Assembly: GCA_030847615.1 (NCBI GenBank)
Contig: JAUMIR010000005.1
Location: 218,364,645-218,428,644 of the forward strand
Direction of reading: 5' to 3'
Length of the DNA: 64,000 nucleotides
Origin: Gambelia wislizenii
Lineage: Eukaryota > Chordata > Lepidosauria > Squamata > Crotaphytidae
Under the pieces are notes generated by a model. The model was not told the origin of the DNA. It saw only the letters and a list, made by a program, of their open reading frames with translations, and did no database searches. Positions within the stretch are counted from its first letter, which is position 1. The number at the start of each line of letters is the position of its first letter. This document shows, piece after piece, positions 1 through 11,832 of the stretch. A program made the translations under genes and the position numbers.

Positions 1-1245
1 ATCTGGCTCTCTTGTTTTTCTCTCTCAGTCTCTCATACACACACACACACAGCATGTGAGCATGTACATATACCCTGCAAAAGGCTGCCTGTCCAAAGTC
101 TTGTTGACAAGGAGAGGAAAGGTTACAAAAATGTCATGAGTGAATGGCAGTAGGGAAGGCTTTGTCAAACACCAAGCATGAAAATGGGGTGTGGGGGTGG
201 GGATGGTTTTCCCTAAATATAAGCCACCTGCCTACATCCTGCTTGCAACCAATTTGCTCAGTAATAAGTTGCCACCTTTCTTTGGCACCTGTTTCCAAGA
301 CAATTGTCCCCTTCCTTGTTTCCCCTGTTATATTGTCTTCTCTTACTTTGTTCTGCATTAGTAGCAAGCCATGGGAGGAAGAAGTTGTGGTGATGGAGAC
401 TGGTGTGCAGGAACCACTCAGAAACACATTCAATGCTGCTTTTATCAAGCATCACACAGTGTGCATAATTCGCTTTCTGGTCTGAGATAGGCAAGCACAG
501 CATGCAGTTCACCTGGGCATTTAGGGGAAGAAGCACGGCTAGTCCAACTCACACCTTTATCCCATCTCTACTTGAGCTCATACCAGCTGTGTTCTATGTA
601 TGTATCTCAACGATCAGGCATTTTAAAGCATATAACCTGCATTTAAAAGAAGAAAAGAAAATAGTAGTATAAGTACAAACATTAAAAGCCCACCATTTTA
701 TTTGTATAAAGTGAAATGCTAGGTCCTGGTCTGCCTTGAATGTAAGTTTACCTGGTCTTTTGCTGATGGTGATCAATGTCCATAGTATGAGGCCTTCCTT
801 TGAATCCCAGATATATCTGAGTTCAATGTCTTTACTCAAAGAAGAACCCAAGAAGCTGCCTGTCCATACCAAGATGGACAAATGGTCAATTCAGCTTGGT
901 CATGTCCATCTGACTGGCAATAGCTCTCCAGGATTTTACACAGTAGGAGTCTTTCTTAACCCTACCTAGAGATATCAGGGATAGCACTTACGAACTATTA
1001 CATGAAAAGCAGGTGCCTTAACTTCCCAAGATTCTCAGGGCTGAACTTTTTCTTATTATTTTTGTCCCAGTTGGTTTAAAGCACACTTTGCACTGCATAA
1101 TGTGAATTATCTGAACTAGTATGTGTGTTACTTGATTGATAAAACAAAGTATGTTCGTTTAAATAGTACCTTTATATTTCTTTACAGAAATGAAAAAAAA
1201 AATCTCCTCCCATTCACACAGTTCTCATTGCAGAATTATATCTAC
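1..1245. other. no recognisable gene or repeat apart from a short (CA)n
   Basis: Only a short CA microsatellite at about 37-52 stands out. Overlapping open frames of up to 113 codons on both strands at 134-536 have no recognisable domain and look like chance openings. Nothing else could be supported. Confidence 0.6.
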
Positions 1246-1248
1246 TTA

Positions 1249-1779
1249 GGGCTTGTCTAGATGGGCAAACTGCACTGCACTGATCTGCAGGGCATTTGCC
1301 CCATTTTGCCCCCAGTCAGTCTCACCACCCCTGGGGCAGATAAGAGGCTGAAATGTGGGGAAGGCAGGGTAGGCGAGCAGTATCACAGCCTGATGCAACA
1401 TTTTGAAATAATACCTGGTTTACTCTGTTACTGCTGGCAAAAAATGGATCGGGTCCCGCATGTCCATAACAGCCTGTCTCTGTAGGCCACCTCTTGCTGC
1501 TGCTGTGGTCTCCCTGGCTCTCTGGAAGGCAGGAAGGAGTCCGCAGTATATGACCAAGGCTGGTCACATGCAGGGGGACTTAGCCATATGTTACAGGCTC
1601 TCTTCCTGCTTTCTGAGTCAGTGAGGAAAATGATGGTGGCAGTGGCAGCAGCGATGGGCTGGTGTGCCCATCAGGACTTCATCCCATTTTGTGGAGCAAA
1701 TGGAGGAACAATGGGTCAGATCTGTGGCCAGGTTTTGCTAGCAGGGAGCCGGTGTATCCTTGGTCATGTAGATGAGCCC
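1249..1779. mobile_element. non-autonomous TIR DNA transposon, group 2 (Harbinger-like 3-bp duplication)
   Basis: The left end GGGCTTGTCTAGATG and the right end CATGTAGATGAGCCC form imperfect terminal inverted repeats. They are flanked by a perfect 3-bp duplication TTA (1246-1248 and 1780-1782). A TTA/TAA duplication is typical of PIF/Harbinger transposons, so I infer that superfamily. No transposase is encoded; the frames inside are short and unrelated to transposases. Related ends occur at 3195, 4025, 11833, 12924, 21088, 55526, 57765 and 62400. Confidence 0.75.
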
Positions 1780-1782
1780 TTA

Positions 1783-2285
1783 GAAAAAAAAGTGGAGGAA
1801 AATTGTGAAATTGATGTATTTCTGTTCGACTGTTTCCAAACATATGCAAGGACACTGAGCAAAAACACTTACCATATTTGAAAATGTAGGTTTACATTCC
1901 TATGCATTTTTATATAGGAATATATGAACCCACCATTGCCCAAGCAACTACCCAGTAGCAAAAACATTATTGTCCATGAGACAGGCAGTAAACTTCCATG
2001 GAGTTTAGTTGATATTTGCTGCATGAAACATGAACACCCTTAAGAATTTTGGCACACAAGATCTCGCATATTACATTACTGGATAATCCTAATGAGACTT
2101 TTAAAAAAATTGAATACTAGGAGAAAGCAACTTGCTGCCCATACATTGTAACCAACATTGAAGAAGTATTTGCCCAGCAAAATTCCTTATGCAGATTTGC
2201 ACTCCAGAGCTCCTATTTTACATAAATATTCATGATACATGTCAAAAGCAGTAGATGGCCACTGTCTTAAATTCCCAAATGGCCC
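1783..2285. other. no recognisable feature
   Basis: AT-rich sequence with no repeat or coding signal that I can name. Confidence 0.5.
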
Positions 2286-2289
2286 CAAA

Positions 2290-2385
2290 TGTTGGAGAAC
2301 TGTAACTTGCATAGCTAATGGTGAGTAATGCTGGGAGTTACAGTTCATCTATATCTGGAAGCCTGCACAAATACCATCCTAGTAC
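2290..2385. mobile_element. eroded fold-back MITE relic (CTACAACTCCC type)
   Basis: Two facing arms are visible: a left arm reading roughly TTGGAGAACTGTAACT and a right arm reading GGGAGTTACAGTTCATCT. This is the pattern of a short palindromic element with a GGGAGTTGTAGT-like core. Similar relics lie at 2440, 25893, 32972, 39556 and 54725. Confidence 0.5.
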
Positions 2386-2439
2386 AAAGTACCTCTTTAG
2401 CCCCCATTCCACCATCAGTCCCCCAACGATAGACTTCCA

Positions 2440-2556
2440 CAATATGGTGCCCTCCAGATGTTTTGACCTACAACCTTCTCACGCCTCACCATAGGCTTTT
2501 GTGGCTCAGGCTGATGGGAACTGTAATTGAACACATTTGGATGGAACTACTCTGGC
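2440..2556. mobile_element. eroded fold-back MITE relic (second copy)
   Basis: It begins with TGGTGCCCTCCAGATGTTTT and ends with an imperfect inverse around GGGAACTGTAATTGAACAC. The arrangement matches the neighbouring copy at 2290. It is non-coding and its superfamily is uncertain. Confidence 0.5.
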
Positions 2557-3191
2557 AACAGCTACTCAGTAATGATGCAAAGTATGAGGGTACCAATTCA
2601 ATAATTTTAGCCAACCACCATAACAGCATTAGCAATTAGGGGCACAATGCATATGCATACTGGGGGCTGTATAGCCTCCCACCTACAGCCCAAATATACT
2701 CCATTGGTGGGGGGGTCCCTAGCTGGCCTGTAAGTCTTTTCTGTTTTTATCACTAATTTATCAGAGAAAGAAAATTTTAAACTTCTGCTTTTCATCCTTG
2801 GAAGTTTTTAAATTGAACTAAACTGTGTTTTGCAGAAGTGTTGAGTAGACATGCCTAGTACTGAGCTGTGTTTTATATGCCTAAAAGCTACTGTGCTCTG
2901 GTTTATTATTCTTGAACAGAAATACAAACAACTGAACTGTGCTTTGTGTGCCTGTTGGGTAAATGTCCAAATTGGCAATGATTGTCTAGCTCTGCCTATT
3001 TTGCATTGGCCCTGGCTTGTGCCCTCAATCTTACCCAGCACTGGCGATGAGGCTCTGAGGGCCTTCCCAAATTGGAAGTTGGCCCCAAGACTGAAAAGGT
3101 ACCACTCCCCAAACAAATAGTTAGTGACCTATGGGCATGCAAGTGCATCTTAAACACATGTAAGTCCCTTTTTGGACAGGGTGCAGAGGGA
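2557..3191. other. no recognisable feature
   Basis: Open frames of about 60-100 codons occur on both strands but show no domain. I see no repeat structure. Confidence 0.5.
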
Positions 3192-3194
3192 TAA

Positions 3195-3794
3195 GGCTTG
3201 TCTACACAAAGGGGAAAAACAGATTGCTCCACAGTATCAGCAAGTTGCAGCAGCTGTGACCTGTCTTAATAGTTTTACAGCCCCCATAAACTTTGCACGC
3301 CTGTAGCCAAGATGGCGGCCATGAGTGGATTACTCACATTTTTTAATCTGCCATCACTGAACTTAAAAAACAAACTATTTCTATGGTGCACACAAGCGAT
3401 ATTTCACCTTTCTGGAAAAAGAGAGAGACCCCCCATTTTATCGCCTTAGTGATCACTTGCTAAGGTGAAAATCTAACGTGGTGGCAGTGGGCACTTGCCC
3501 TGTAACCCAGCCCTGCCCCCTGCTCTCATCCAGACAATCAGGTTTACACTTCCTCTCATTTGGGCAAGTGAAACAGTTGGATTCACCTGTCCTAATGAGT
3601 GGAAATGCGCACCCTTGCGTTTGTTTGTTTGTTTGTTTTTTAAGATGGGAAAAGCCACAAAGTCTTTTCTGGTGAGGTTTTTGCTGGTTTTGCCCCCCCC
3701 CCTTCACAATATGGGAAAATCAGGCAGGATGTCGTTAAGACATGTAGGATTCTCCTCGCATTCTGTGAGTTTTTTCACCAACTGGACAACCCCC
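3195..3794 (-). mobile_element. group 2 TIR element, inverse orientation
   Basis: Its left end GGCTTGTCTACACAAAGG follows TAA (3192-3194). Its right end, TTTCACCAACTGGACAACCC, is the inverted counterpart. The interior around 3240-3460 is the reverse complement of 13720-13980 in the copy at 12924, including the CACAAGC, CCATGAGTGGATTACTC and CACTTGCTAAGGTGA segments. A hairpin (GCCTTAGTGATCACTTGCTAAGG) sits near 3443-3465. There is a GTTT microsatellite at 3619-3641. The 140-codon frame running out of its right end is not a gene. Confidence 0.65.
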
Positions 3795-4024
3795 TATTAT
3801 CTTACCTTTGCTTTCCACCAGAAAATCTCCTGTGACCAGCAGCTTTCAAGCCCCGAGAGGGGCTACTACTGCTCCTTCTTATTAGAGAGAAGAGGAGGGA
3901 GTGCCAAAGCAGTTTAGCCTTTGGAGTTCTGGCTGCTCTGATCTTTTGGGAAAAGGAAAATGCACTCCATTTGAGACTGCACCTTCATTTCTTCCCTCCC
4001 CACCCCCTGACTGAGATGAGACCA

Positions 4025-4875
4025 GGAAGTTACCTAAATAGCAAAAATACTCATAGAATTTGAGGAAAATACAATTTGTCCGAATGGCATCCTGCGTTAC
4101 TCCACTATATTCGGAAGGAGGGGAGCCAAATCCACCAAAAACTCCGCAGGAAAAGCCTTCACAGCTTTTCCTGCAGTTTTTTAAAAGCTCCGCGGGGAAC
4201 ACACATTCCTGCTTGTTGGGACAATTGATTTGCTTTCATTCACATTCCCAATAAGAGTGGAAGTAGAAAGCTGATTGATCAAATGTGCACAGGGGGTGAA
4301 GCTTGCTTACAAGGCAAGTGCCTGGAACTGCCATGTTGGATTTTCCCCATAGCGATCATGTGCTGAGGAGATGAAACAGTCTTTCTTCTTCATTTTTTCT
4401 GTTTATTTAGGTGGAATATCACACTTTCACACCTTAGATATGGTTTTTTAAAAAATATTGTTCGGTGGTGGCAACTCGAGGTAAATAAAAATGTGAGTAA
4501 ACATCTTGATTTGCAGGCATACCCATGGTAATAGCAAAAGCAGATAGCTTTGCATGCCTGTGATCTTGCAAAAAAAAAAATCCTGTTAAGAGAAATAGAG
4601 CAGCTTTGAATTGGCATTAGTGCGCATCAATCCACATTTTCCCCTCTACTACTACTACTATTACTACTACTACTATTTATTTCTTACCCGCCTCTCCCTG
4701 TGGATCAAGGCAGGAAACAACATATTAACATAAATATAACATTAATTTTTAAAAATATCAGTTAAAACTCATCAATTCAAAAAACAAGTAAGACTAAGAT
4801 TTTTTGATTTATTGATTTTAAAACAATCAATACACAGTTTAAAATTCACAATGTAAAATCATCTGGATAGACAAG
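4025..4875 (+). mobile_element. group 2 TIR element interrupted by an L2 tail
   Basis: The left part (4025-4647) matches the copy at 57765 in order: AAAATACTC near the end, GTTGGATTTTCC, ATCTTGATTTGCAGGCAT and GATAGCTTTGCAT. The right terminus ATAGACAAGCC appears only at 4865-4875, after about 205 bp of an antisense L2 3' end. The L2 therefore landed in an element already present. The outer left terminus is eroded, so its exact start is approximate. Confidence 0.6.
4648..4855 (-). mobile_element. L2-type LINE 3' end, antisense
   Basis: It starts with a (TAC)n tract at 4647-4676, followed by ACCCGCCTCTCCCTGTGGATCAAGG. That is the reverse complement of the L2-type 3' terminus (GATCCACAGGGAGAGGCGGGT, then a short tandem tail). 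No coding part remains. Confidence 0.6.
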
Positions 4876-4974
4876 CCGCAGATGATTCTCTATGGTCTGA
4901 ACCATCTTCCCCCCACCTTTCCCACCAGTAAGCAACAACAGTAGAGTCCTCTCCTGGGGCATGACAACTGCCAG

Positions 4975-5015
4975 ACAGTTGGAACCAAACCCCAGCGAAT
5001 ATGAAGGGACAACTG
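4975..5015. mobile_element. Tigger/pogo-like terminal fragment
   Basis: The sequence CCCCAGCGAATATGAAGGGA followed by CAACTG/TA resembles the terminal repeat of Tigger-type mariner elements, which end in GGACGACTG next to a TA target. Only one end is recognisable. Confidence 0.4.
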
Positions 5016-6365
5016 TATATTCTCTCTGAGTTTCTGTGGTTTTTCCTGCCCACTAAAATGAATGTGTCATGCTGATAACCCCTCTACTGCTGGTGGTGTG
5101 GAAAAGTACCACTCCATTCACAGGAAACCAGCAATGTGCCTCTTTTGTGTTATACACTACAGCAGTGGCGTTACACTGTTTGTGTTACACATTGCAGAGA
5201 ATGTCAAGTTCTTTCTAGCATTTGCTATATAATGAAGGTTGTGTAACTGGCTCTCAGATAAATATGAGTGGTAAAAGGAACTTTCATTGGTCAGGAAATT
5301 TTTGTCACTGAGATTGAAATTGATATCTAAGGAGGAGATTGGAAGAGAGGGAGGAAGGAACAGCATGAATCAAAGTCCTCTTTAGCCGTCTCATGCACAT
5401 ACAGCAGATTCTTGCCTATTACAGTAGTTAAGGGCCTTCTCCACCTCTCATGTCTGTTGAGGAGCAGATGATAGTATTGAGGTCAAGGAGTTTGCTTCCA
5501 CCACTCCAAAAATCAAATCCTCAAATCCTCCTGGCTTCTCTTTACTTAATAAGCAGAAGTAGTTCTGTTGCTGGCACTTCACAGACAAGTTGCACATGGC
5601 TACAAGAGAATTAAAACATACACATGCATACACAAATGAGAGAAGGGATAAGGCGTATATACAACAAAATAGTGATAGAAGGGCAATATTCGTATTTCAT
5701 GAATATTTGTATTTATCCGGCCTAAGTACATAACCAAATTGTGACACAGCATATAAATATATTCTGCAGGAAAACTGGAAAATAAACAAGATTTATAAAA
5801 CCAATTTTTTCTAACATGTTGACCTAATCAGTAAATATATCTTAAAAAAAATATTTTTAAGGCATTTCTTGCCCGCTTTTAAAGATTTACAAGTTCTCCC
5901 AGTATGCAAAAACAACCAAATGTATGTGAAAATATTTAAAAATACACTTAGAAATTATACCCATGATGTTTGGAGTCCAATCTTATTTTTCTTTATTCAG
6001 CATAAAGCCCCCCAAAGGGTTTTCATTGGAATTTACTTCAGAGTAACAGAGATTACACAGCCATAAGGTGTGATCCTAGTTGGGGATGAAGAAGACGTAA
6101 AGGCCTGTTAGTATGTGGGGGCAGAGCAGAACAACAGGTGTGTAGGAGCAGAACCACACGCAGCAGAGCTTTGTTTTTCTTTTATTAACCCCCCCCTTCA
6201 CAGGAATGTAGCTAAGGAAGAGCAAAATTGCTCCCCCAAATAAGAATTGTGCCACTGCAATGAAATTTTCCTTCAGTCCCCAAATTTCTTGCATTGTAGT
6301 AACTTAAAATATCATTTGACCACGTAGAAATACAGTTTAGGCATCCAAAGAAAAGGGGCAGACAA
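5016..6365. other. no recognisable feature
   Basis: AT-rich, with no domain in any frame and no clear repeat. Confidence 0.5.
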
Positions 6366-6383
6366 GGACATTTTCAGACACGT

Positions 6384-7597
6384 CTTTTTTGATAAAGTTA
6401 CCAGCTTGGTAGATGAAGGGAATGCTGTGGACATTGCATACCTTGATTTCAGTAAGGCCTTTGACAAGGTTCCCCATGACATTCTTGCAAACAAGCTTGT
6501 AGAATGTGGGCTAGACAAGTTAACTGTTCAATGGATTTGTAATTGGTTGACCAGCCGAACCCAAAGGGTGCTCAGCAGTGGCTCCTCTTCGTCTTGGAAA
6601 GATGTGACCAGTGGGGTGCCACAGGGTTCTGTCCTGGGCCCAGTGCTATTCAACATCTTTATCAATGACTTAGATGAGGGAATTAGGGGCATACTTATCA
6701 AATTTGCAGATGACACCAAATTGGGAGGAGTAGCTAATACCCTAGAGGACAGGATCAAAATTCAGAATGACCTGGATAGACTGGAGAGCTGGGCCAAAGG
6801 TAACAAAATGAAATTCAATACGGAGAAATGTAAAGTACTGCATTTAGGGCGGAAAAATGAAATGCATAAATATAGGATGGGAGAGACCTGGCTGAATGAG
6901 ACTATGTGCGAAAGGGATCTAGGAGTCCTAGTAGACCACAAGTTGAACATGAGCCAACAGTGTGATGCGGCAGCTAAAAAGGCCAATGCGATTTTGGGCT
7001 GTATCAATAGAAGTATAGTGTCTAGATCAAGGGAAGTAATAGTGCCACTCTATTCTGCCTTGGTCAGACCTCACTTAGAATACTGTGTCCAGTTCTGGGC
7101 ACCACAATTCAGAAAGGATATTGACAAATTGGAGCGTGTCCAGAGAAGGGCAACTAAAATGGTGAAAGGTCTGGAAACAATGCCTTATGAGGAGAGACTT
7201 AGGGAGCTGGGTATGTTTAGCCTGGAAAAAAGACGGTTTAGAGGCGATATGATAGCCCTGTTTAAGTATTTGAAGGGATGTCACGCTGAGGATGGAGCAG
7301 GCTTGTTTTCTGCTGCTCCAGAGACTGGAACACGGAGCAATGGGTGCAAGCTCCAGGAACAGAGATTCCACCTCAACATGAGGAGGAACTTTTTGACAGT
7401 CAGAGCTGTTCGGCAGTGGAACACACTCCCTCGGAGCGTGGTGGGGTCTCCTTCCTTGGAGGTCTTTAAACAGAGGCTGGATGGCCATCTGTCGGGGATG
7501 CTTTGATTGTGATTTCCTGCGTGGCAGGGGGTTGGACTGGATGGCCCTCGTGGTCTCTTCCAACTCTGCAATTCTATGATTCTATGATTCTATGATT
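6384..7597 (+). mobile_element. CR1 LINE, 5'-truncated, full 3' end
   Basis: It contains the C-terminal two-thirds of a CR1 reverse transcriptase, a short 3' UTR with GGTTGGACTGGATGGCCCT, and the diagnostic terminal repeats of TCTATGAT ending at 7597. The 5' part (endonuclease and the first RT blocks) is missing, as is usual for CR1 insertions. It lies inside a fold-back element and is therefore younger than it. Confidence 0.95.
6406..7506 (+). CDS. CR1 reverse transcriptase, C-terminal 366 residues (truncated)
   Basis: This is an uninterrupted frame of 366 codons from a CR1-clade non-LTR retrotransposon polymerase, which copies element RNA into DNA at the target nick. RT blocks seen in order are DFSKAFDKVPHD (residues 14-25), the GVPQGSVLGP block (70-79, extending to IFIND at 84-88) and the catalytic FADD (100-103). 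A thumb and C-terminal region follow, with RPHLEYC, RRATKM and the RQWNTLP/VFKQRLDGHL end. The first methionine is internal, because the element is truncated just upstream. The N-terminal AP-endonuclease and early RT blocks are absent, so the product cannot support retrotransposition alone. It has no host function. The lack of stops suggests a fairly recent insertion. A close relative lies at 56592-57290 on the other strand. Confidence 0.93.
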   Translation: MVDEGNAVDIAYLDFSKAFDKVPHDILANKLVECGLDKLTVQWICNWLTSRTQRVLSSGSSSSWKDVTSGVPQGSVLGPVLFNIFINDLDEGIRGILIKFADDTKLGGVANTLEDRIKIQNDLDRLESWAKGNKMKFNTEKCKVLHLGRKNEMHKYRMGETWLNETMCERDLGVLVDHKLNMSQQCDAAAKKANAILGCINRSIVSRSREVIVPLYSALVRPHLEYCVQFWAPQFRKDIDKLERVQRRATKMVKGLETMPYEERLRELGMFSLEKRRFRGDMIALFKYLKGCHAEDGAGLFSAAPETGTRSNGCKLQEQRFHLNMRRNFLTVRAVRQWNTLPRSVVGSPSLEVFKQRLDGHLSGML

Positions 7598-7917
7598 ACC
7601 ATGCTAGATACTTTCAGGAGAGCTTTGGCACTGCCACACAGCAGGAACTCCATTTCGGACAACGCCGTCCCTCTGGCAAAATCATATGTGTCACTTCCGT
7701 GTAAGATTGGAGGCAGCCGTGCCATATTTCGCCAGATTTTATTCATGGAAGTTGTCCGTGAATAAAATATGGCACGGCCTCCTCCAATCCTACACAGAAG
7801 TGACACGGACGATTTCGCCAGAGGGACAGCGTCATCCAAAATGGAGTCCCTGCTGCGCGGCAGCACCAAAGCTCTCCCGAAAGCTTCTAGCGCAGTACGA
7901 TGTGTCTGAAAATGTCC

Positions 7918-8650
7918 AAAGTTACCAAGGGATTGTGAACACAGCAAGCAGAAGTATCCTATGTGTGAATGATGCGTGAATGTCACACTCTTTGCAATGC
8001 TAGAAATTTGAGGACTGAAGCAAAATTTCATGGGGTGGGGGAGAGACAGAATTCTTATGGGTGGGCAATGCCTCATTTTGCTTCACTCCCATAGCTACTC
8101 CCCTGCTTACCAGCAATTGGTTCCAGTGAGGGAAATCAGTTACATCCAGATCTGCATATAAGCAGGATGATCCTGGGCCATCTATGAGGTTTGCGATGGA
8201 GGTGGTGTAAGAGCAACTTCATTCTCTCTCAGGTTACCAGGCCTGGCTTTGAGTCTCCAGTTTTTGTAGGTCATCTCCAGGCTGGAGATGAGGATACAAA
8301 TTCTCAAGTTTTGGGAAGCTTAGCTTGAGGAAAAAGGAAAGTGTAGTATGCAAATCTGCAGTTCAGCTATAATTTGTAAATTTTAATTGATGTGTTGTTG
8401 CAACTTGCAAAAACTCTCCAAGTGGTTTATGTATTTACTTTGTTAGCTTCCTCCTCAGCTGTCGTGGCACCAGGACTCGCCCTCCAGTCTGCTCTTCATC
8501 CACCTTCTGGCTAGAAGGAAGTAGGTTAGATTACGGATTCCTTATCCTCTGTCCCAAAGTAAGTGAAAAGAAACAATCCCCTTGTTTCACATTGATCAGG
8601 GAACAAGCACCTTAGGTAAGCTTTCTGTTTTTATTTTGAGACAGGAAAAT

Positions 8651-8688
<38 letters not shown>

Positions 8689-11356
8689 TGTGTTTGAATA
8701 ACAAGCTATGTGCAATTGTGGTTGGTACTTAATACATGACATTTAATTACATCACACAGGGGTGTTCTAGGTCTCAGGTTTTGACCAGGCAACTTAAAGG
8801 CCTGGGACAGTCATGAACTGGAAGCCCTAATTCTATCCCTGTTCTTCCCTTACCCCATTTAGTAGCATATTCTGTGGCCAGGGAATATCTTTGTACTTTC
8901 TGGGGCAGAGGGACACCCACACATCTATGGAAGGGAACACCACTCCTCTATCCTAGTCCATCTCTAACAGGCATGAGGGATTGGATTGCCCTGCCCAATA
9001 TATTTTATTTTCAACTCCTCCCACCTTTTTAAAGGCTGCAATCATATATGGAGGGGACACCTAACAGTTTGAAGACAATAAAATTATTCTCTTTCTCTTA
9101 AACCTTGTGCTTTGTGTGAAAGACAGGGCTGACTGGCAAATTGTAGAACTGCTGAAACACTGTTTTATTCTCAAGAACAAGGCAATGTTTATATGCTTTC
9201 AAGTTATAAAAGTACTACTTTTGATTTACACACTCTCTCACACAGACACACACACTGAAAATGGGGAGGGGAGAACACTGCAGTTGTGAGTAAAACTAGC
9301 TCTATTCATCCGTGGAGCAGCCATTTTAAAACTACAATCCAAATTCATCTTTACATTCTAAAGGTTATGGTTACATTTAAAATTAAAGAGCTAAACTGGG
9401 AAATACAGGGGAATGCAGAACTAACATAGTCAAAATAGCCTCAAGTTGGCAGTGTAAACATCTACAATAGGTAAATAGTGGATTCATTATCTGTGCATAC
9501 AACAGATATTCCAACGCCTATAATGTTAAACTGTATACATCTTGCCAAGAGTCTAGGCAGCAAGGGACATTTTAAACACTTTATATTTTGGCATTTTGCT
9601 TGAAGCTGCAGGCATCTTAAATCATATCTATTAAGCTTTACAAAGCAGAGAATATGCAGCCAGACCCTCAAAGATATACCGCCTTGAAGAGGCTGTTGCC
9701 AGAAGCAGAGCCAGTTTTTATCCTAAAGTGCATTGCAAATGATGCATATGGCATGGCGAAGCTGCTGCAGCCTCTTGAGAGAGGCTATGAGACAGGAAGC
9801 TAACTGGACTGCATACAGCACTTAACAACAGGCGCAAGCAAAGGACACCTTGTGCTGTAAAAAGGGAAACAGCTCTTTATTCCCCTTCTCCTCTGCCTCC
9901 TCCTTTACCAGAGGAAAGTGCCCAATAGTTTGGTTGAACCATGTAATTTTTATAAAGCTCAAAGAACTGGTGATGGTGGCTTAATCTGGTGCTTGTAATG
10001 TCTGTACCGTTGTCTGCAAATTCATATTAACTCATGTCGGTATGACATTTTGTTGATATAGCTTGTAATAGTGAATAATCCATCTTAGAAATTTTCTATA
10101 TTTTATACTCGGAAACTTTCTAATATTTCTTCTCTTTGATCATGATTGACCATGGGAAACAACACATAAATAAAAGAGTGGTAAATGGTGGCTTTGGTGG
10201 TCATGGTGACATTCCAAACTGAATGTGCCACAAAGTGTCCTGTGCTGCCACTCTTGGGCAAGGATCCAACTGCATCCTTGCACTGAGAGAAGAAGCTTAT
10301 CAATGAATCTTGGAGGAAACTGGTTCTCTCTCCCCATGCAGCCTCCATGTGCTTTCAATGTCTCATCCAGAAGGCTGGGAAACCTGTAGGTACATGGGGG
10401 CACTGGCAGGGGGAGAAAATTTTGCCTCCTCTAAGATGTGCTGACAGGCTTCTTAAATCAATTCCTTGCTGAAATCCATCCTTGCTCAGAAAACACCCCC
10501 AGGACACTGTACAGCAGGGGGCTCTTTATCATTTACCAGGGATAGTCAATGCCAAATAAAGAGCGCTGAATGTACTGCATTGGAAGAGCCCCAGGATGAG
10601 CATTCCAATAGCTCCCACAGGTTCAACCAAGCAAGTGAGATTGCAGTCTTCATTTGTCTCTAAGCATGATCTCTTCCTGCCCCTTGGTCTCTATGCTCCA
10701 GTGTTGGACACCACAGCGAAATAATCTATTTTGATCATTTTGATCTACAGTCCCCTTTGCAAAGGAGTCAAATGAGAAAGCCTGCTAAACCCGAGCAGAA
10801 AGATTGCTCATTAAAATCTTACAAGGCTTACTTGTGAAACTTTAGATCTCAGTTCTCCACCCTCAGTTCAAATGTAGTAGTTAAAATATCTTCAAAACTG
10901 AAAACAAGCCGCAAAGCTTGTACGGTTTATACAGTTCGTAGAAGAGCTGAGTTTACATTTTTCAAAACTAAAAGGGTTTGCTTTCACCTAGCAAGCTCAG
11001 CTCCTCTATTTCAGTTTAGGCAACCTAGTTTAACTGGAGAAAACAATGGTGGCTTAGGAAATCACAAGAAGGGTGAATATGAGTAGAAGAAAAGTTAAGT
11101 CAAGGAATTAACATCTTTAACAAGAAGAAATCCAGCTTCCTTGGGGGAGGGGGATGACTTAAAACACAGGTCCTTCAAGGTGGATGGGCAACTCCTCAAA
11201 GACAATGGGTTGTTGCATGCTTCTGTATGGGCACAACATAAAAAAGCTTCTTTAAAATCAGCTCTATGTCTTCAGGTAGCCCAGGGAATGAAGAAAAGAA
11301 CTGCTACCACCAGTGGAAATAGCCTCCTCATCTCCATAGGTAAAGAGATGTGCATC
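7918..11356. other. no gene seen; microsatellites only
   Basis: A (TC)n(TG)n compound microsatellite lies at 8651-8693 and a short CA-rich tract at about 9235-9252. The remainder has no interspersed repeat that I can name, and no frame has a recognisable domain. Confidence 0.5.
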
Positions 11357-11740
11357 CCCAACCCCCTGCATTTCACAGATGAAAACTGGGACACATGTGG
11401 CAGAGCAACATGAGAATGTGGTTAAGATGGCAAAAGTTATGAATGAAGAACACACACACTAGGAGAGACTTCAGCAGTTTGCTTTTGCTTGAGTCTACTG
11501 GGAAGGGCAATATTCTGCCCTCCTGCTGCCCTCTTCTTCACACTGTTGAGTTAACTTAGTGCAAACTACACCTGAACCTTGACCTCAGATTGCAGCAATT
11601 GACATACACTGAAAAACCAAGGGAGAATGTGGAGGGGAAGAGAAACTGGGACATTGTAAAAGCAGGTGAAAAAGTGTGACGAAAGACAATTAATCAGGAC
11701 TATTCCTGCCAAATCAGGAATCAGGACAGTTGAAAGGTAT
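11357..11740 (+). repeat. about 380-bp interspersed repeat, copy 1 (class unknown)
   Basis: This stretch is colinear with 62076-62820. Shared blocks in order are ATTTCACAGATGAAAACTGG, AAGATGGCAAA, ACTAGGAGAG, GGAAGGGCAA, GTGCAAACTAC, AAAAGCAGGTGAAAAA-like and CCTGCCAAA. The ends (CCCCCTGCATTTCACA on the left, GGACAGTTGAAAGGTA on the right) are weakly inverted, which hints at a DNA transposon. A fragment of the left end recurs at 26135. Confidence 0.65.
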
Positions 11741-11832
11741 AGATGTGAAATCAAATAGGTACTGGAAGATGGTACTTGAGTTCAGTGTCTCCTCTCCACA
11801 TATAGCATACAAGGAAGGGATGGGGTAACCGT

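Larger units (their letters stand above)
6366..7917. mobile_element. group 1 fold-back element split by a CR1 LINE
   Basis: The terminus GGACATTTTCAGACAC (6366-6381) has its inverse GTGTCTGAAAATGTCC at 7902-7917. Inside, 7598-7745 and 7759-7905 are long inverted arms around a centre at about 7752, where TTTATTCA and TGAATAAA form the inner stem. The left arm is cut by a CR1 between about 6384 and 7597; without it the two arms align end to end. TTTCGGACAACG is at 7653-7664. Flanks are CAA and AAA, so a 3-bp target duplication is possible but imperfect. Confidence 0.75.

Noticed and set aside
3495..3917. A 140-codon forward frame
   Set aside because: It lies mostly in a group 2 DNA element and runs out of its terminus. 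No domain is visible.
7075..7571. Antisense frames of 96-162 codons under the CR1 polymerase
   Set aside because: They are antisense shadows of the CR1 coding region.
7582..8076. A 164-codon antisense frame
   Set aside because: It covers a fold-back palindrome and repeats the same peptide-like segments from both arms, as expected for an inverted repeat.
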